From Bacillota bacterium (GTDB lineage: Bacteria > Bacillota > Clostridia > Lachnospirales > Lachnospiraceae), in the NCBI GenBank assembly GCA_023386815.1, contig JAEWIZ010000026.1:124001-188000 (forward strand): DNA of 64,000 nucleotides. Reading direction: 5' to 3'. The notes under the pieces were generated by a model that saw only the letters and a program-made list of their open reading frames with translations, searched no databases and was not told the origin of the DNA. The position numbers and the translations under genes are program-made. Shown piece after piece: positions 42,528-50,469 of the stretch. Position 1 is the stretch's first letter; each line of letters starts with the position of its first letter.

Positions 42528-43709
42528 ATGAAAATGAAGAAATTTGCAGCATTATTATTAGCACTTATGATGGTATTCTCATTAACAGCTTGTAAATCAA
42601 ATGAGACTACAACCGAGAAGGTAGAAGATACAACTGCAGCAGTGACAGAAGCTGTACAGGAAGCAACTGATGCAGTAGAAACAGTAGCAACTACCTATCC
42701 AGAAGAAAAGGTTTTAATCGGTGTTGAGATCTATGATCCAACAGATTCTGAGTTTTTAGCATTACAGGAGTATTTTGGCTATTTAGCTGAAAATATGAAT
42801 GTAGAGTTTAAATACTCCGAAGCGATCGCAGATGCAGACGGGGAAATGAAGTTCATTGAAGATTGTGCAATTGCAGGCGCTAAGGGCTTTATCGCATATT
42901 ACAATGTAACAGGAGTTGAGCAGCCTAGAGCCGTTATCGATTATGGCATGTATTTCTGGGGTGCTTCCGAGGATGAAACAATCTATAGCACCTTCAGCGC
43001 TGATCCCTTATATTTAGGCAGTGTTAACACAGGTAATGGAGATTATGCAGGTGGCCATGCAATGGGTGAATGGGTACTGGAGCAAGGTTTTGATACAGTT
43101 ATTTATGCCAACGGTGGTGCAGACTTTGGAGTACCGTTGTTCACCGCAAGACAGCAGGGCTTTATGGATGCGATGGAAGGCTCAAATGTAAAGATTGTTA
43201 CCGTAAGTGGTTTCCCTGGTGATCAGTTCTTTGCGGATCAGGCAGCAGCACTTGGAACAGAGGGACTTGATGCAGTATGCGCTTCCTTTAACGGTGTAGA
43301 CTTCTGGGCACAGCCAATCGCTTCTGCTGGTTTAAAGGATACCGTCAAACTTGCAACGATTGGATCAATTAATCAGGCATATGTGGATGCATTTAATGAT
43401 GGCAGTGTTTCCTTAGTAGCTTCAGCAAATATCCAAAGATTTGGAATAGCAATAGGAATGATCTGTAACGCAGTAGATGGTAATGCGGATGCGTTGAAAG
43501 TTGATGGCGCTGCAACCAGTGCACCGGATGATATCTGGATTGTAAAGAGTGCAGAGGATTGCCAGAAGTTATTTGATCTTCAAAAAGGCGAGAAAGTATT
43601 TACCGCAGATGAGATTAAAAGCCTCAGTGTTAAGGTGAATCCAGGTGCAAATGCGCAGACCATTACTGATTTAATTGCAAGTGCTAAGTTAGAAAATTTA
43701 TTAAAGTAA
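42528..43709 (+). CDS. Sugar ABC transporter substrate-binding lipoprotein (RbsB type)
   Basis: A lipoprotein of about 393 aa. The signal peptide ends in the lipobox SLTAC with the lipid-modified Cys near residue 22, followed by a Thr/Glu-rich linker and a periplasmic-binding-like two-lobed domain (VLIGVEIYDPTDSEFLALQ...). The start is ATG 42528 behind AGGAGG; the longer frame overlaps non-coding sequence. Encoded between the two permease genes. The ligand is probably a sugar processed by the downstream GH3 enzyme. Confidence 0.9.
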   Translation: MKMKKFAALLLALMMVFSLTACKSNETTTEKVEDTTAAVTEAVQEATDAVETVATTYPEEKVLIGVEIYDPTDSEFLALQEYFGYLAENMNVEFKYSEAIADADGEMKFIEDCAIAGAKGFIAYYNVTGVEQPRAVIDYGMYFWGASEDETIYSTFSADPLYLGSVNTGNGDYAGGHAMGEWVLEQGFDTVIYANGGADFGVPLFTARQQGFMDAMEGSNVKIVTVSGFPGDQFFADQAAALGTEGLDAVCASFNGVDFWAQPIASAGLKDTVKLATIGSINQAYVDAFNDGSVSLVASANIQRFGIAIGMICNAVDGNADALKVDGAATSAPDDIWIVKSAEDCQKLFDLQKGEKVFTADEIKSLSVKVNPGANAQTITDLIASAKLENLLK

Positions 43710-43766
43710 TTTAAATAGCTTATTCCTAAGGCAATTTTATATCAAAGTATATCTATTTTGGCAGTC

Positions 43767-43799
43767 GGTTAGGTGGAGGTTAAAAGACTCCACTTAACC
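43767..43799 (+). other. Intergenic hairpin after the binding-protein gene
   Basis: GGTTAGGTGGAG pairs with CTCCACTTAACC (one wobble pair), 9-nt loop, no T tract. Same placement as the hairpin at 3635, consistent with differential mRNA stability inside the operon. Confidence 0.55.
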
Positions 43800-43891
43800 C
43801 AAAGCCATCACATGTGAAGATAGAAAGCAAGGGATTTTAAGGATCCCAATGTTACATTGAGATGCCACAGAATGGCATCATGGAGGTAAGA

Positions 43892-44908
43892 ATGATGAAG
43901 AGAACGACAAAAATCTTAAAGAATTTTATCATGATGATAATTATTCCTGTGGCTACCTATTTGTTTTTCTTCCTCTTATGTCAGGTAAGAGGAGTGAGTG
44001 GTTTTGGTGTCGGAACCGATTTTACAGTAATGCTAAGAAACACGGTTTATACAGGTTTCATATCCCTGGCAGTATCCTATAACTTGACCTCGGGACGATT
44101 TGATTTTAGTATTGGTTCTACTTTGGTATTATCAACCATCCTTGGCGGTATGCTCACTCTTCAGTACAATCTAGGACCTGCTGGACTTTTAATACTAAGT
44201 CTACTTTTTGGTGCGATCTTAGGTGCGGTTGGCGGAGTGGTATATATTATCTTGCGTTTGCCCCCAATGGTAGTTTCCTTGGGTATGGCAATGATTTATG
44301 AGGCTATTGGCTTTATCATCAGTAAGGGTGCTGGCGTAAAACTCATTGGTAAGAACTCCCTATTAATTTGGAGTGGTCAGCCCTATATCTATATCCTTTG
44401 TATTGTGATTGTAGCTGTATTATATATTTTATTAAATAAAACTCAATTTGGATTTGATACCAATTCACTTCGTTCAGGCCAGGAGATTGCAGTTAATATT
44501 GGTGTAAATGAGAAGAAGAACACCATAATCTGCTATATCATTGCAGGAGTATGCCTTGGGGCAGCGGGTGTAATTAACCTTTGCGTTCTTGGTACCGTAA
44601 CTCCGGAGCTAAGCCTGGGAAGTGCTTCTTATATACAAAACGCTTTCATGCCAATGTTCATAGGAAATTTATTGGCAAAATATTTTGACAGAAATGCTGG
44701 AGTTATTATGGGTGCTCTGACCCAGTCCATTATCTTTGCTGGTATTGGTAAATTGGGAATCCCTTCAGCCTGGCAGTCCGTTATCACTGGAATTATTGTA
44801 TTAGGATTCTTTGCATATTCCTTTAACTCATATAAAATTGTGGAGTTTCAGATGTTTAAGGAGAAGAAGCTAAGAGCGGAAGAAGAATTAAGAACAATGA
44901 ACAAGTAA
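43892..44908 (+). CDS. Sugar ABC transporter permease (RbsC type), second of two
   Basis: A membrane protein of about 338 aa of the same BPD_transp_2 family as the permease at 41510 but clearly diverged. It has about nine helices and the loop RSGQEIAVNIGVNEKKNTIICYIIAG. ATG 43892 (or 43895) follows GGAGGT. The separation of the two permeases by the binding-protein gene is uncommon. Same operon as the flanking transporter genes and the GH3 gene. Confidence 0.88.
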   Translation: MMKRTTKILKNFIMMIIIPVATYLFFFLLCQVRGVSGFGVGTDFTVMLRNTVYTGFISLAVSYNLTSGRFDFSIGSTLVLSTILGGMLTLQYNLGPAGLLILSLLFGAILGAVGGVVYIILRLPPMVVSLGMAMIYEAIGFIISKGAGVKLIGKNSLLIWSGQPYIYILCIVIVAVLYILLNKTQFGFDTNSLRSGQEIAVNIGVNEKKNTIICYIIAGVCLGAAGVINLCVLGTVTPELSLGSASYIQNAFMPMFIGNLLAKYFDRNAGVIMGALTQSIIFAGIGKLGIPSAWQSVITGIIVLGFFAYSFNSYKIVEFQMFKEKKLRAEEELRTMNK

Positions 44909-44998
44909 GCTTGTAAGGCTTATCATAACAAGTTGTTTGTTCCTGATTACAGGATTTATTTAGATTAACTATGACTAGCAATTTTATGGAGGACAAAC

Positions 44999-46687
44999 AT
45001 GATTAATTTTAAAGGAAATCCATTTTATTTATCGGAGGAAGATATTAAGTGGATTGAAGAGACCTATGGCTCGATGTCATTGGAAGAGAAGATAGGGCAG
45101 TTATTTTGCCCCATCGTGTTTACCAATAAAGAGGAAGAATTAAAAGAATTAGTGGAAACAAAGCATATTGGTGGTGTGCTGTATCGTGAGGGAATTGCAG
45201 AGGAGATACAAAATAGCCATCGTTTGCTTCAAAATTATAGTAAAATACCGCTACTGACAGCCTCCAACCTCGAAATGGGAGGCACCGGTTCTGCAGTGGA
45301 AGGAACTTACTATGGACGTGAAATGCTGGTAGCAGCTACTGATAGCGTAGAGCGTGCATATCAGCTGGGAAAGGTGTCCTGCAGAGAAGGAGCAGCAGTT
45401 GGTGTAAACTGGGCGTTTGCACCGGTAATTGATATCGACTATGAGTTTAGGAATCCAATCACAAACGTCAGAACCTTCGGTTCGGATCCTGATAGAGTAA
45501 AACGGATGGGTGCTGCCTATTTGCAGGCCGCCGGGGAGGAAGGTGTGGCCGTATCTATCAAGCACTTTCCAGGTGATGGTGTGGACGAAAGAGACCAGCA
45601 TTTGGTCACCAGTATAAATTCTTTCAGTTGTGAGCAATGGGATGATACTTATGGTGAGGTTTATAAAAGTCTGATAGAAAAGGGAGCACTGACTGTTATG
45701 GTAGGGCATATCGCCATGCCAGCTTATGAAGAGGCTTTTGATGGAGCTCCTTGTAAGAAATTCTTACCTGCTACCCTATCTAAGAACTTATTACAGCACC
45801 TTTTGCGTGAAAAATTAGGCTTTCATGGGCTAATTACAACGGATGCAACACCAATGGTTGGTTTTTGTGCTGCGGGTGAACGCAAAAGAGCCGTTCCGAT
45901 GGCAATTGAATGCGGCTGTGACGTCTTCTTGTTCAATAAGGATCTGGACGAGGACTTTAGATATATGATGGAAGGTTATCAAAAGGGAATCTTGTCGGAA
46001 GGACGATTGGAGGAAGCAGTTAAACGAATCCTTGGTACAAAGGCAGCATTAAAGCTTCATAACAAACAAAAGGCAGGTACTCTGGTTCCAGGAAAAGAGG
46101 CACTCAGCATACTGCGCTGTGAAGAGCATAATCAATGGGCAAAAGAATGTGCTGATGAAGGTGTGACCTTAGTAAAAGATACACAAGCATTGTTGCCAAT
46201 CTCTACACAGAAACATAAGAGGATTTTACTAGAGATACTGGGTGACTTTAGATCGAATGACAAAGTGTATGCAGTATTTGAAGGGCAGCTAAAGGCAGCT
46301 GGCTTTGAAGTTACAAAATACATTCCTGAAGATTTTAGCAGTTCACTTGATACGGTGGAAGAGTTTAAAGGTAAATATGATTTGGTAATCTACATTGCTA
46401 ATATAGAAACAGCCAGCAATAAGACGGTTTCTAGAATTAACTGGTATACCTTGTTTGGGTTGGGCAACAATATGCCTTGGTTTGTGGAGGAAGTACCTAC
46501 TTTATTTATAAGTGTTGGTAATCCTTATCACTTGCTGGATGCACCTATGGTTAAAACCTTTATTAACGGTTACTGCAACTCGGATTATGTGATGGAAGCT
46601 ATTATTGAAAAAATCCTTGGAAAGAGCGAGTTTAAGGGGATTAGTCCAATTGATCCCTTCTGTGGTCGAGTTGAAACAAAATATTAG
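44999..46687 (+). CDS. GH3 family glycosidase, NagZ-like subgroup
   Basis: A 562-aa cytoplasmic glycoside hydrolase with no signal peptide. N-terminal GH3 barrel to about residue 345 with KHFPGDG near 184 followed by DERDQH, which resembles the Asp-x-His dyad of beta-N-acetylglucosaminidases. Candidate nucleophile is the Asp in LITTDATP near residue 281. A second alpha/beta domain follows (AKECADEGVTLVKDTQALLPI). ATG 44999 follows GGAGG. Last gene of the ABC operon, so it should split the imported sugar. Beta-glucosidase or beta-hexosaminidase activity cannot be separated by eye. Confidence 0.88.
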   Translation: MINFKGNPFYLSEEDIKWIEETYGSMSLEEKIGQLFCPIVFTNKEEELKELVETKHIGGVLYREGIAEEIQNSHRLLQNYSKIPLLTASNLEMGGTGSAVEGTYYGREMLVAATDSVERAYQLGKVSCREGAAVGVNWAFAPVIDIDYEFRNPITNVRTFGSDPDRVKRMGAAYLQAAGEEGVAVSIKHFPGDGVDERDQHLVTSINSFSCEQWDDTYGEVYKSLIEKGALTVMVGHIAMPAYEEAFDGAPCKKFLPATLSKNLLQHLLREKLGFHGLITTDATPMVGFCAAGERKRAVPMAIECGCDVFLFNKDLDEDFRYMMEGYQKGILSEGRLEEAVKRILGTKAALKLHNKQKAGTLVPGKEALSILRCEEHNQWAKECADEGVTLVKDTQALLPISTQKHKRILLEILGDFRSNDKVYAVFEGQLKAAGFEVTKYIPEDFSSSLDTVEEFKGKYDLVIYIANIETASNKTVSRINWYTLFGLGNNMPWFVEEVPTLFISVGNPYHLLDAPMVKTFINGYCNSDYVMEAIIEKILGKSEFKGISPIDPFCGRVETKY

Positions 46688-46724
46688 TAGGAAAGCCAGA
46701 GCTTAAATCGATGAAGAATGGCAG

Positions 46725-46770
46725 AAGAGCGTTGTCCGGTATTACTGGAGAAGGCTCTTTTGTTGGGTTT
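46725..46770 (+). terminator. Probable terminator of the CUT2/GH3 operon
   Basis: AAGAGC pairs with GGCTCTT (one bulge) around a small CC/GG inner pair, followed by TTGTTGGGTTTT. Imperfect. Confidence 0.4.
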
Positions 46771-46866
46771 TAACACTTTTTATACATAAGAAAAAACTCA
46801 AAATGATCATAAATGTAACAATCCTTTGATATACATTATTGTATTCGTTTATGGGGTGTATAAATT

Positions 46867-47472
46867 ATGGGTAATATAGAAGATTATAAATTGCGAAAAG
46901 TGATCAATGATTATATGAAAGAGGTCTGCCATTATAGTCAAAAACAGGTGTTTGCAAACTCGTCGTATCAGAAGAACTATTTTCAATCACAGATTGATGA
47001 TGCTATTGAGGGACTCATTAAATTCCTAGAGTTATATTATAACAGCGATCACAGGAGATGGCAGCCATACTCGGCTGAGGAAGATCAGATATTAGTAGAA
47101 CAGAATTTTAATGACGGTACACTGTCACAGAATAACAATTCTAATAGCATGGGGTTACAGCCAGGGATGCCGCCAGGAACATCACCAGGGATACAACCTG
47201 GGCCTTTGCCTGAGAATACGAATGGAACAGGGGAACAGAGACAATTTACAACAGAGGAGCTTAGTCAATACAATGGAATGAACGGGAACCCAGCATATGT
47301 AGCAGTCAATGGGGTTGTTTATGATTTGAGTAATGTAGCCAGATGGGCAGGAGGAGCGCATTTTGGTTTGACAGCAGGGCAGGATCAAACCAGAAATTTT
47401 ATGGGCTGCCATTTGGGATTGACGGAAAGACTTCAAGGGTTACCGGTGGTAGGAACCTTATTGCCATCATGA
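46867..47472 (+). CDS. Protein with C-terminal cytochrome-b5-like domain
   Basis: A 201-aa soluble protein. The N-terminal ~85 residues are helical (YSQKQVFANSSYQKNYFQSQ), then a Pro/Gly/Asn-rich linker (about 90-120), then a cytochrome-b5-like heme/steroid-binding domain (FTTEELSQYNGMNGNPAYVA and VNGVVYDLSNVARWAGGAHFG). One likely heme-ligand histidine is in GGAHFG; the second lies in MGCHLGL or is absent. ATG 46867 follows GGGGTG. Partner unknown; such proteins occur in several anaerobic clostridia. Confidence 0.82.
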   Translation: MGNIEDYKLRKVINDYMKEVCHYSQKQVFANSSYQKNYFQSQIDDAIEGLIKFLELYYNSDHRRWQPYSAEEDQILVEQNFNDGTLSQNNNSNSMGLQPGMPPGTSPGIQPGPLPENTNGTGEQRQFTTEELSQYNGMNGNPAYVAVNGVVYDLSNVARWAGGAHFGLTAGQDQTRNFMGCHLGLTERLQGLPVVGTLLPS

Positions 47473-47514
47473 TTCAAGTGCAATCCTCTATGAATTGTAA
47501 ATTAGACATAAAAA

Positions 47515-47563
47515 TGCCACAGGCGGATATCAAGAGCTACACATCAGTCTGTGGCAGTTTTTT
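47515..47563 (+). terminator. Terminator of the cytochrome-b5-domain gene
   Basis: TGCCACAG pairs with CTGTGGCA over a 26-nt loop, followed by GTTTTTT. Confidence 0.75.
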
Positions 47564-47592
47564 AATCTATTATGTTATGATTAGTTAGGGGA

Positions 47593-48003
47593 TTAAACTG
47601 CATTATGACAGAAAGCAGCGATTCTATCAATTGGAATATCGCAAACGGAGCCTACAACTCGGCCATTATTATTACCGTTGCCATTGCAGTTTCTTCCTCC
47701 TGCGCCGCCAACCTGACCAAAGCCGTTTCTTGATCCGTTTCCTTCCATATCTCCGCATATATTCTCAGCGAGTGGATTGGTTGGTGCCATACCCTGTTCA
47801 GTTACTAATCTTACGAAGCAAGAATTAACTGAAAGAACAACACCAGTAAACCCACAGCCGGAAGCACCGCCACTGGTAGTAAAGATTGTTACTGTTTCTC
47901 CGATAAACTCACAGATGTGTCTTACAAAGCTAGCGCCTTGAGTTCCTGTTCCATTGTTACCATTACTGCTACATGAGAAATTGTTGTGATTGCTGTGTGA
48001 CAT
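47593..48003 (-). CDS. Small spore-associated-type protein, paralogue 2
   Basis: A 136-aa protein sharing with its neighbour a core of about 70 residues: GETVTIFTTSGGASGCGFTG, a middle strand region, then VCDIPIDRIAAFCHNAV at the C-terminus. Between them is a Gly/Asn-rich variable insert, and the N-terminus is Asn/Ser-rich. The core looks like a small beta-barrel (Sm-like), inferred only from the pattern. Start ATG 48003 follows GGAGG; the TTG start is rejected. It lies 30 bp after its paralogue, one operon behind a sigma-K-like promoter, so a spore coat or exosporium role is likely. Confidence 0.75.
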   Translation of the reverse strand: MSHSNHNNFSCSSNGNNGTGTQGASFVRHICEFIGETVTIFTTSGGASGCGFTGVVLSVNSCFVRLVTEQGMAPTNPLAENICGDMEGNGSRNGFGQVGGAGGRNCNGNGNNNGRVVGSVCDIPIDRIAAFCHNAV

Positions 48004-48033
48004 ATTTTTTACCTCCAATTTATTAATTCATAC

Positions 48034-48327
48034 TTAAATTGCGTTATGGCAGAATGCTGCTATTTTATCTACTGGAATATCGCATACCGAACCAACATTA
48101 TAAACTGGTCTATCGTCTGTGCCTCTGCCGCCACCGCCACAGTTTCCTCCGCAAATTATTTCACTTAATGGATTGGTTGGTGGAGTACCTATGCGGTTAA
48201 CTAATGTAACATAATCATTGCTTACACGGAGTAAAACTCCAGTAAAGCCGCAGCCGGAAGCGCCACCGCTTGTTGTAAAAATTGTTACCGTTTGGCCTAT
48301 GAATCGACAAAGTTCATTCAATAACAT
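48034..48327 (-). CDS. Small spore-associated-type protein, paralogue 1
   Basis: A 97-aa protein that is essentially the shared core: GQTVTIFTTSGGASGCGFTG near residues 11-30, NDYVTLVNRIGTPPTNPLSE, a short Cys/Gly-rich stretch (CGGNCGGGGRG) and VCDIPVDKIAAFCHNAI at the end. AGGAGG precedes the ATG at 48327. Four to five cysteines could allow cross-linking, as in other spore-coat proteins. Not a family I can name. Confidence 0.75.
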   Translation of the reverse strand: MLLNELCRFIGQTVTIFTTSGGASGCGFTGVLLRVSNDYVTLVNRIGTPPTNPLSEIICGGNCGGGGRGTDDRPVYNVGSVCDIPVDKIAAFCHNAI

Positions 48328-48384
48328 TGTAATTCCTCCTTTATTGTCTTCCAGATTCCGACCTGTGTTTCGGAATTCTTACTA

Positions 48385-48411
48385 TATCTTATGTTTTTTG
48401 ACATGGAATGT
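48385..48411 (-). promoter_or_regulatory. Sigma-K-like promoter of the paralogue pair
   Basis: On the minus strand AC (48411-48410), exactly 16 bp, CATAAGATA (48393-48385), matching AC-N16-CATAnnnTA. It lies about 58 bp upstream of the ATG at 48327. It implies late mother-cell expression. Confidence 0.65.
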
Positions 48412-48612
48412 GACCAGAAGTCGAAAGAAATTGGGAGATTTTTTATAAAATCTATTGATTCGTCAGCAAGGCGGTAAATAATTGCTGCGGTAAAGATATG
48501 GTAAATTGAGAGATTTTCTTACTATTTATAGTGTAAATATCCATGGACTTAAAGTATAATGATAATAAGTTACTACATGAGTGAAATTACTATTGCTATG
48601 GGATGGTGGAAT

Positions 48613-50406
48613 ATGAATCTAAAGGATGCAATTCGAACCTTACTATTTAAAAAGAAAGCCATTGGATTTAATCAGCTATATACACAATGGGGAGAACAAC
48701 TAGATCCGGATAAAATACTAACGGAATATCCAAGACCACAATTAAAGCGGGATAACTATACAATTTTGAATGGATTTTGGAATTATTGTATTTCAACTGA
48801 TCACGTGATGCCTATATCCTTTGAAGGAAAAATTCTGGTTCCCTTTTCACCGGAAAGTGTTCTGTCTGGTGTAAATCGACAACTACAACCAAATGAATTT
48901 TTTTGGTATGAACGTATTTTAACAATTGATAAAATACAAAAGGAAAAAAGGTGTATTCTGCATTTTGGTGCAGTGGATCAGGGCTGTGAGGTGTACGTAA
49001 ACCATCAGAAGGTTGGGGAACATATCGGCGGATATCTTCCATTTTCCTTTGATATCACCAGATTTCTGGGGGCAGGAACGAACTTAATTACACTGAAGGT
49101 ATGGGATGTGAGTGATACCTCCTATCATAGCAGAGGGAAACAGAAGCTAAAACGGGGAGGAATGTGGTATACGGCGCAAAGTGGAATCTGGCAGACCGTA
49201 TGGTTAGAATGGGTTCCAGACCTGTATATCAAGTCCTTGCGTATTACCCCTTTGGTGGATGAAAAGTCGGTGCGCATTGAGATTAATATGAATGATAACT
49301 TTAACCGGGAAAAAGTTTCTGAGGTTACCTACCGGGTTGAAGTTACTAACAATAAGGTTCGTATGGGACTTGTGATAACTAAGGAACCATGGATAACAAT
49401 ACCACTGAAGGAACTTTTTTTATGGAGCCCGGAGAATCCAAATTTATATGATTTAAAGATTACGGTCAATGAAGATAAAGTAGATAGTTATTTTGCAATG
49501 AGAAAGATTGAAATTAAAAATGATGAAGAAAATATCCCAAGAATTTTCTTAAACGATCAGCCCTATTTCCAAAACGGACTATTGGATCAGGGTTATTGGC
49601 CTGATGGATTATATACAGCGCCTAGTGATGAAGCACTTATTTTTGATATTACAAAGGCGAAGGAGCTTGGATTTAATATGTTACGAAAGCATATTAAAAT
49701 TGAACCCTTGCGTTGGTATTATCATTGTGACAGACTAGGTATGCTGGTGTGGCAGGATATGGTTAATGGCGGCGAAGAGTATAACATGTTTATCGTCTCT
49801 TATCTGCCCAATATCACGCCTAAACTGGCAACGCATATTAGGGATAATCGTCAATATAAATGGTTTGGCCGAAAGAATATTGAGGGTCGGCAGGAGTGGA
49901 TCAATGAATGCAGGCAGACAGTGGAGCTTTTATATAATTGTCCGTCCATTGTTGCCTGGGTACCCTTTAATGAAGGCTGGGGGCAATTCGATTCTTTAAA
50001 GGCATATGATTTGGTGCATGCGCTTGATTCAACCAGATTAATCGATCATGCAAGCGGTTGGTATGATCAAAAAGGTGGAGATTTTACCAGTATTCATAAT
50101 TATTTCAATCAGTTGTCAGTACAGATGGGGAACAGACCCTATGCATTGTCTGAGTTTGGAGGCTATGCCTGCTATATTTTAAAGCACTCCTACTCCTTAT
50201 TGGTGTTTGGTTATCGAATTTACCTGACCAAGGAAGAGTTGGATGAAGCCTATCACATCAGTATGGAGCAAGGCGTAAAGGAGCTTATTAAAAAGGGTCT
50301 TTCTGCTGCTGTCTATACCCAGCTTTCCGATGTGGAGGACGAGGTAAATGGTCTTTTAACCTACGACCGTAAGATATGTAAAGTTACACCGATTTCATTA
50401 AACTAA
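48613..50406 (+). CDS. GH2 family glycoside hydrolase
   Basis: A cytoplasmic enzyme of about 597 aa. Order: sugar-binding jelly-roll (NGFWNYCIST... to WDVSDTSYHSRGKQ), immunoglobulin-like middle domain, then the TIM barrel. Acid/base Glu in VPFNEGWGQFD and nucleophile Glu in ALSEFGGYA are present. It is close to beta-galactosidase/beta-glucuronidase/beta-mannosidase-like GH2 proteins that lack extra C-terminal domains. The upstream ATG 48559 overlaps a TATAAT element; ATG 48613 behind GGTGG is preferred, 48598 possible. The next gene follows after 63 bp. Confidence 0.85.
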   Translation: MNLKDAIRTLLFKKKAIGFNQLYTQWGEQLDPDKILTEYPRPQLKRDNYTILNGFWNYCISTDHVMPISFEGKILVPFSPESVLSGVNRQLQPNEFFWYERILTIDKIQKEKRCILHFGAVDQGCEVYVNHQKVGEHIGGYLPFSFDITRFLGAGTNLITLKVWDVSDTSYHSRGKQKLKRGGMWYTAQSGIWQTVWLEWVPDLYIKSLRITPLVDEKSVRIEINMNDNFNREKVSEVTYRVEVTNNKVRMGLVITKEPWITIPLKELFLWSPENPNLYDLKITVNEDKVDSYFAMRKIEIKNDEENIPRIFLNDQPYFQNGLLDQGYWPDGLYTAPSDEALIFDITKAKELGFNMLRKHIKIEPLRWYYHCDRLGMLVWQDMVNGGEEYNMFIVSYLPNITPKLATHIRDNRQYKWFGRKNIEGRQEWINECRQTVELLYNCPSIVAWVPFNEGWGQFDSLKAYDLVHALDSTRLIDHASGWYDQKGGDFTSIHNYFNQLSVQMGNRPYALSEFGGYACYILKHSYSLLVFGYRIYLTKEELDEAYHISMEQGVKELIKKGLSAAVYTQLSDVEDEVNGLLTYDRKICKVTPISLN

Positions 50407-50469
50407 GGTGCAAAGACATGTGAATCAGACATGAGTTGCTGACCTAATATACAAAGGGGCATTTGGAGC

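Noticed and set aside
45251..45709. 152-aa minus-strand frame opposite the GH3 gene
   Set aside because: Antisense to conserved GH3 motifs, no RBS, low-complexity composition.
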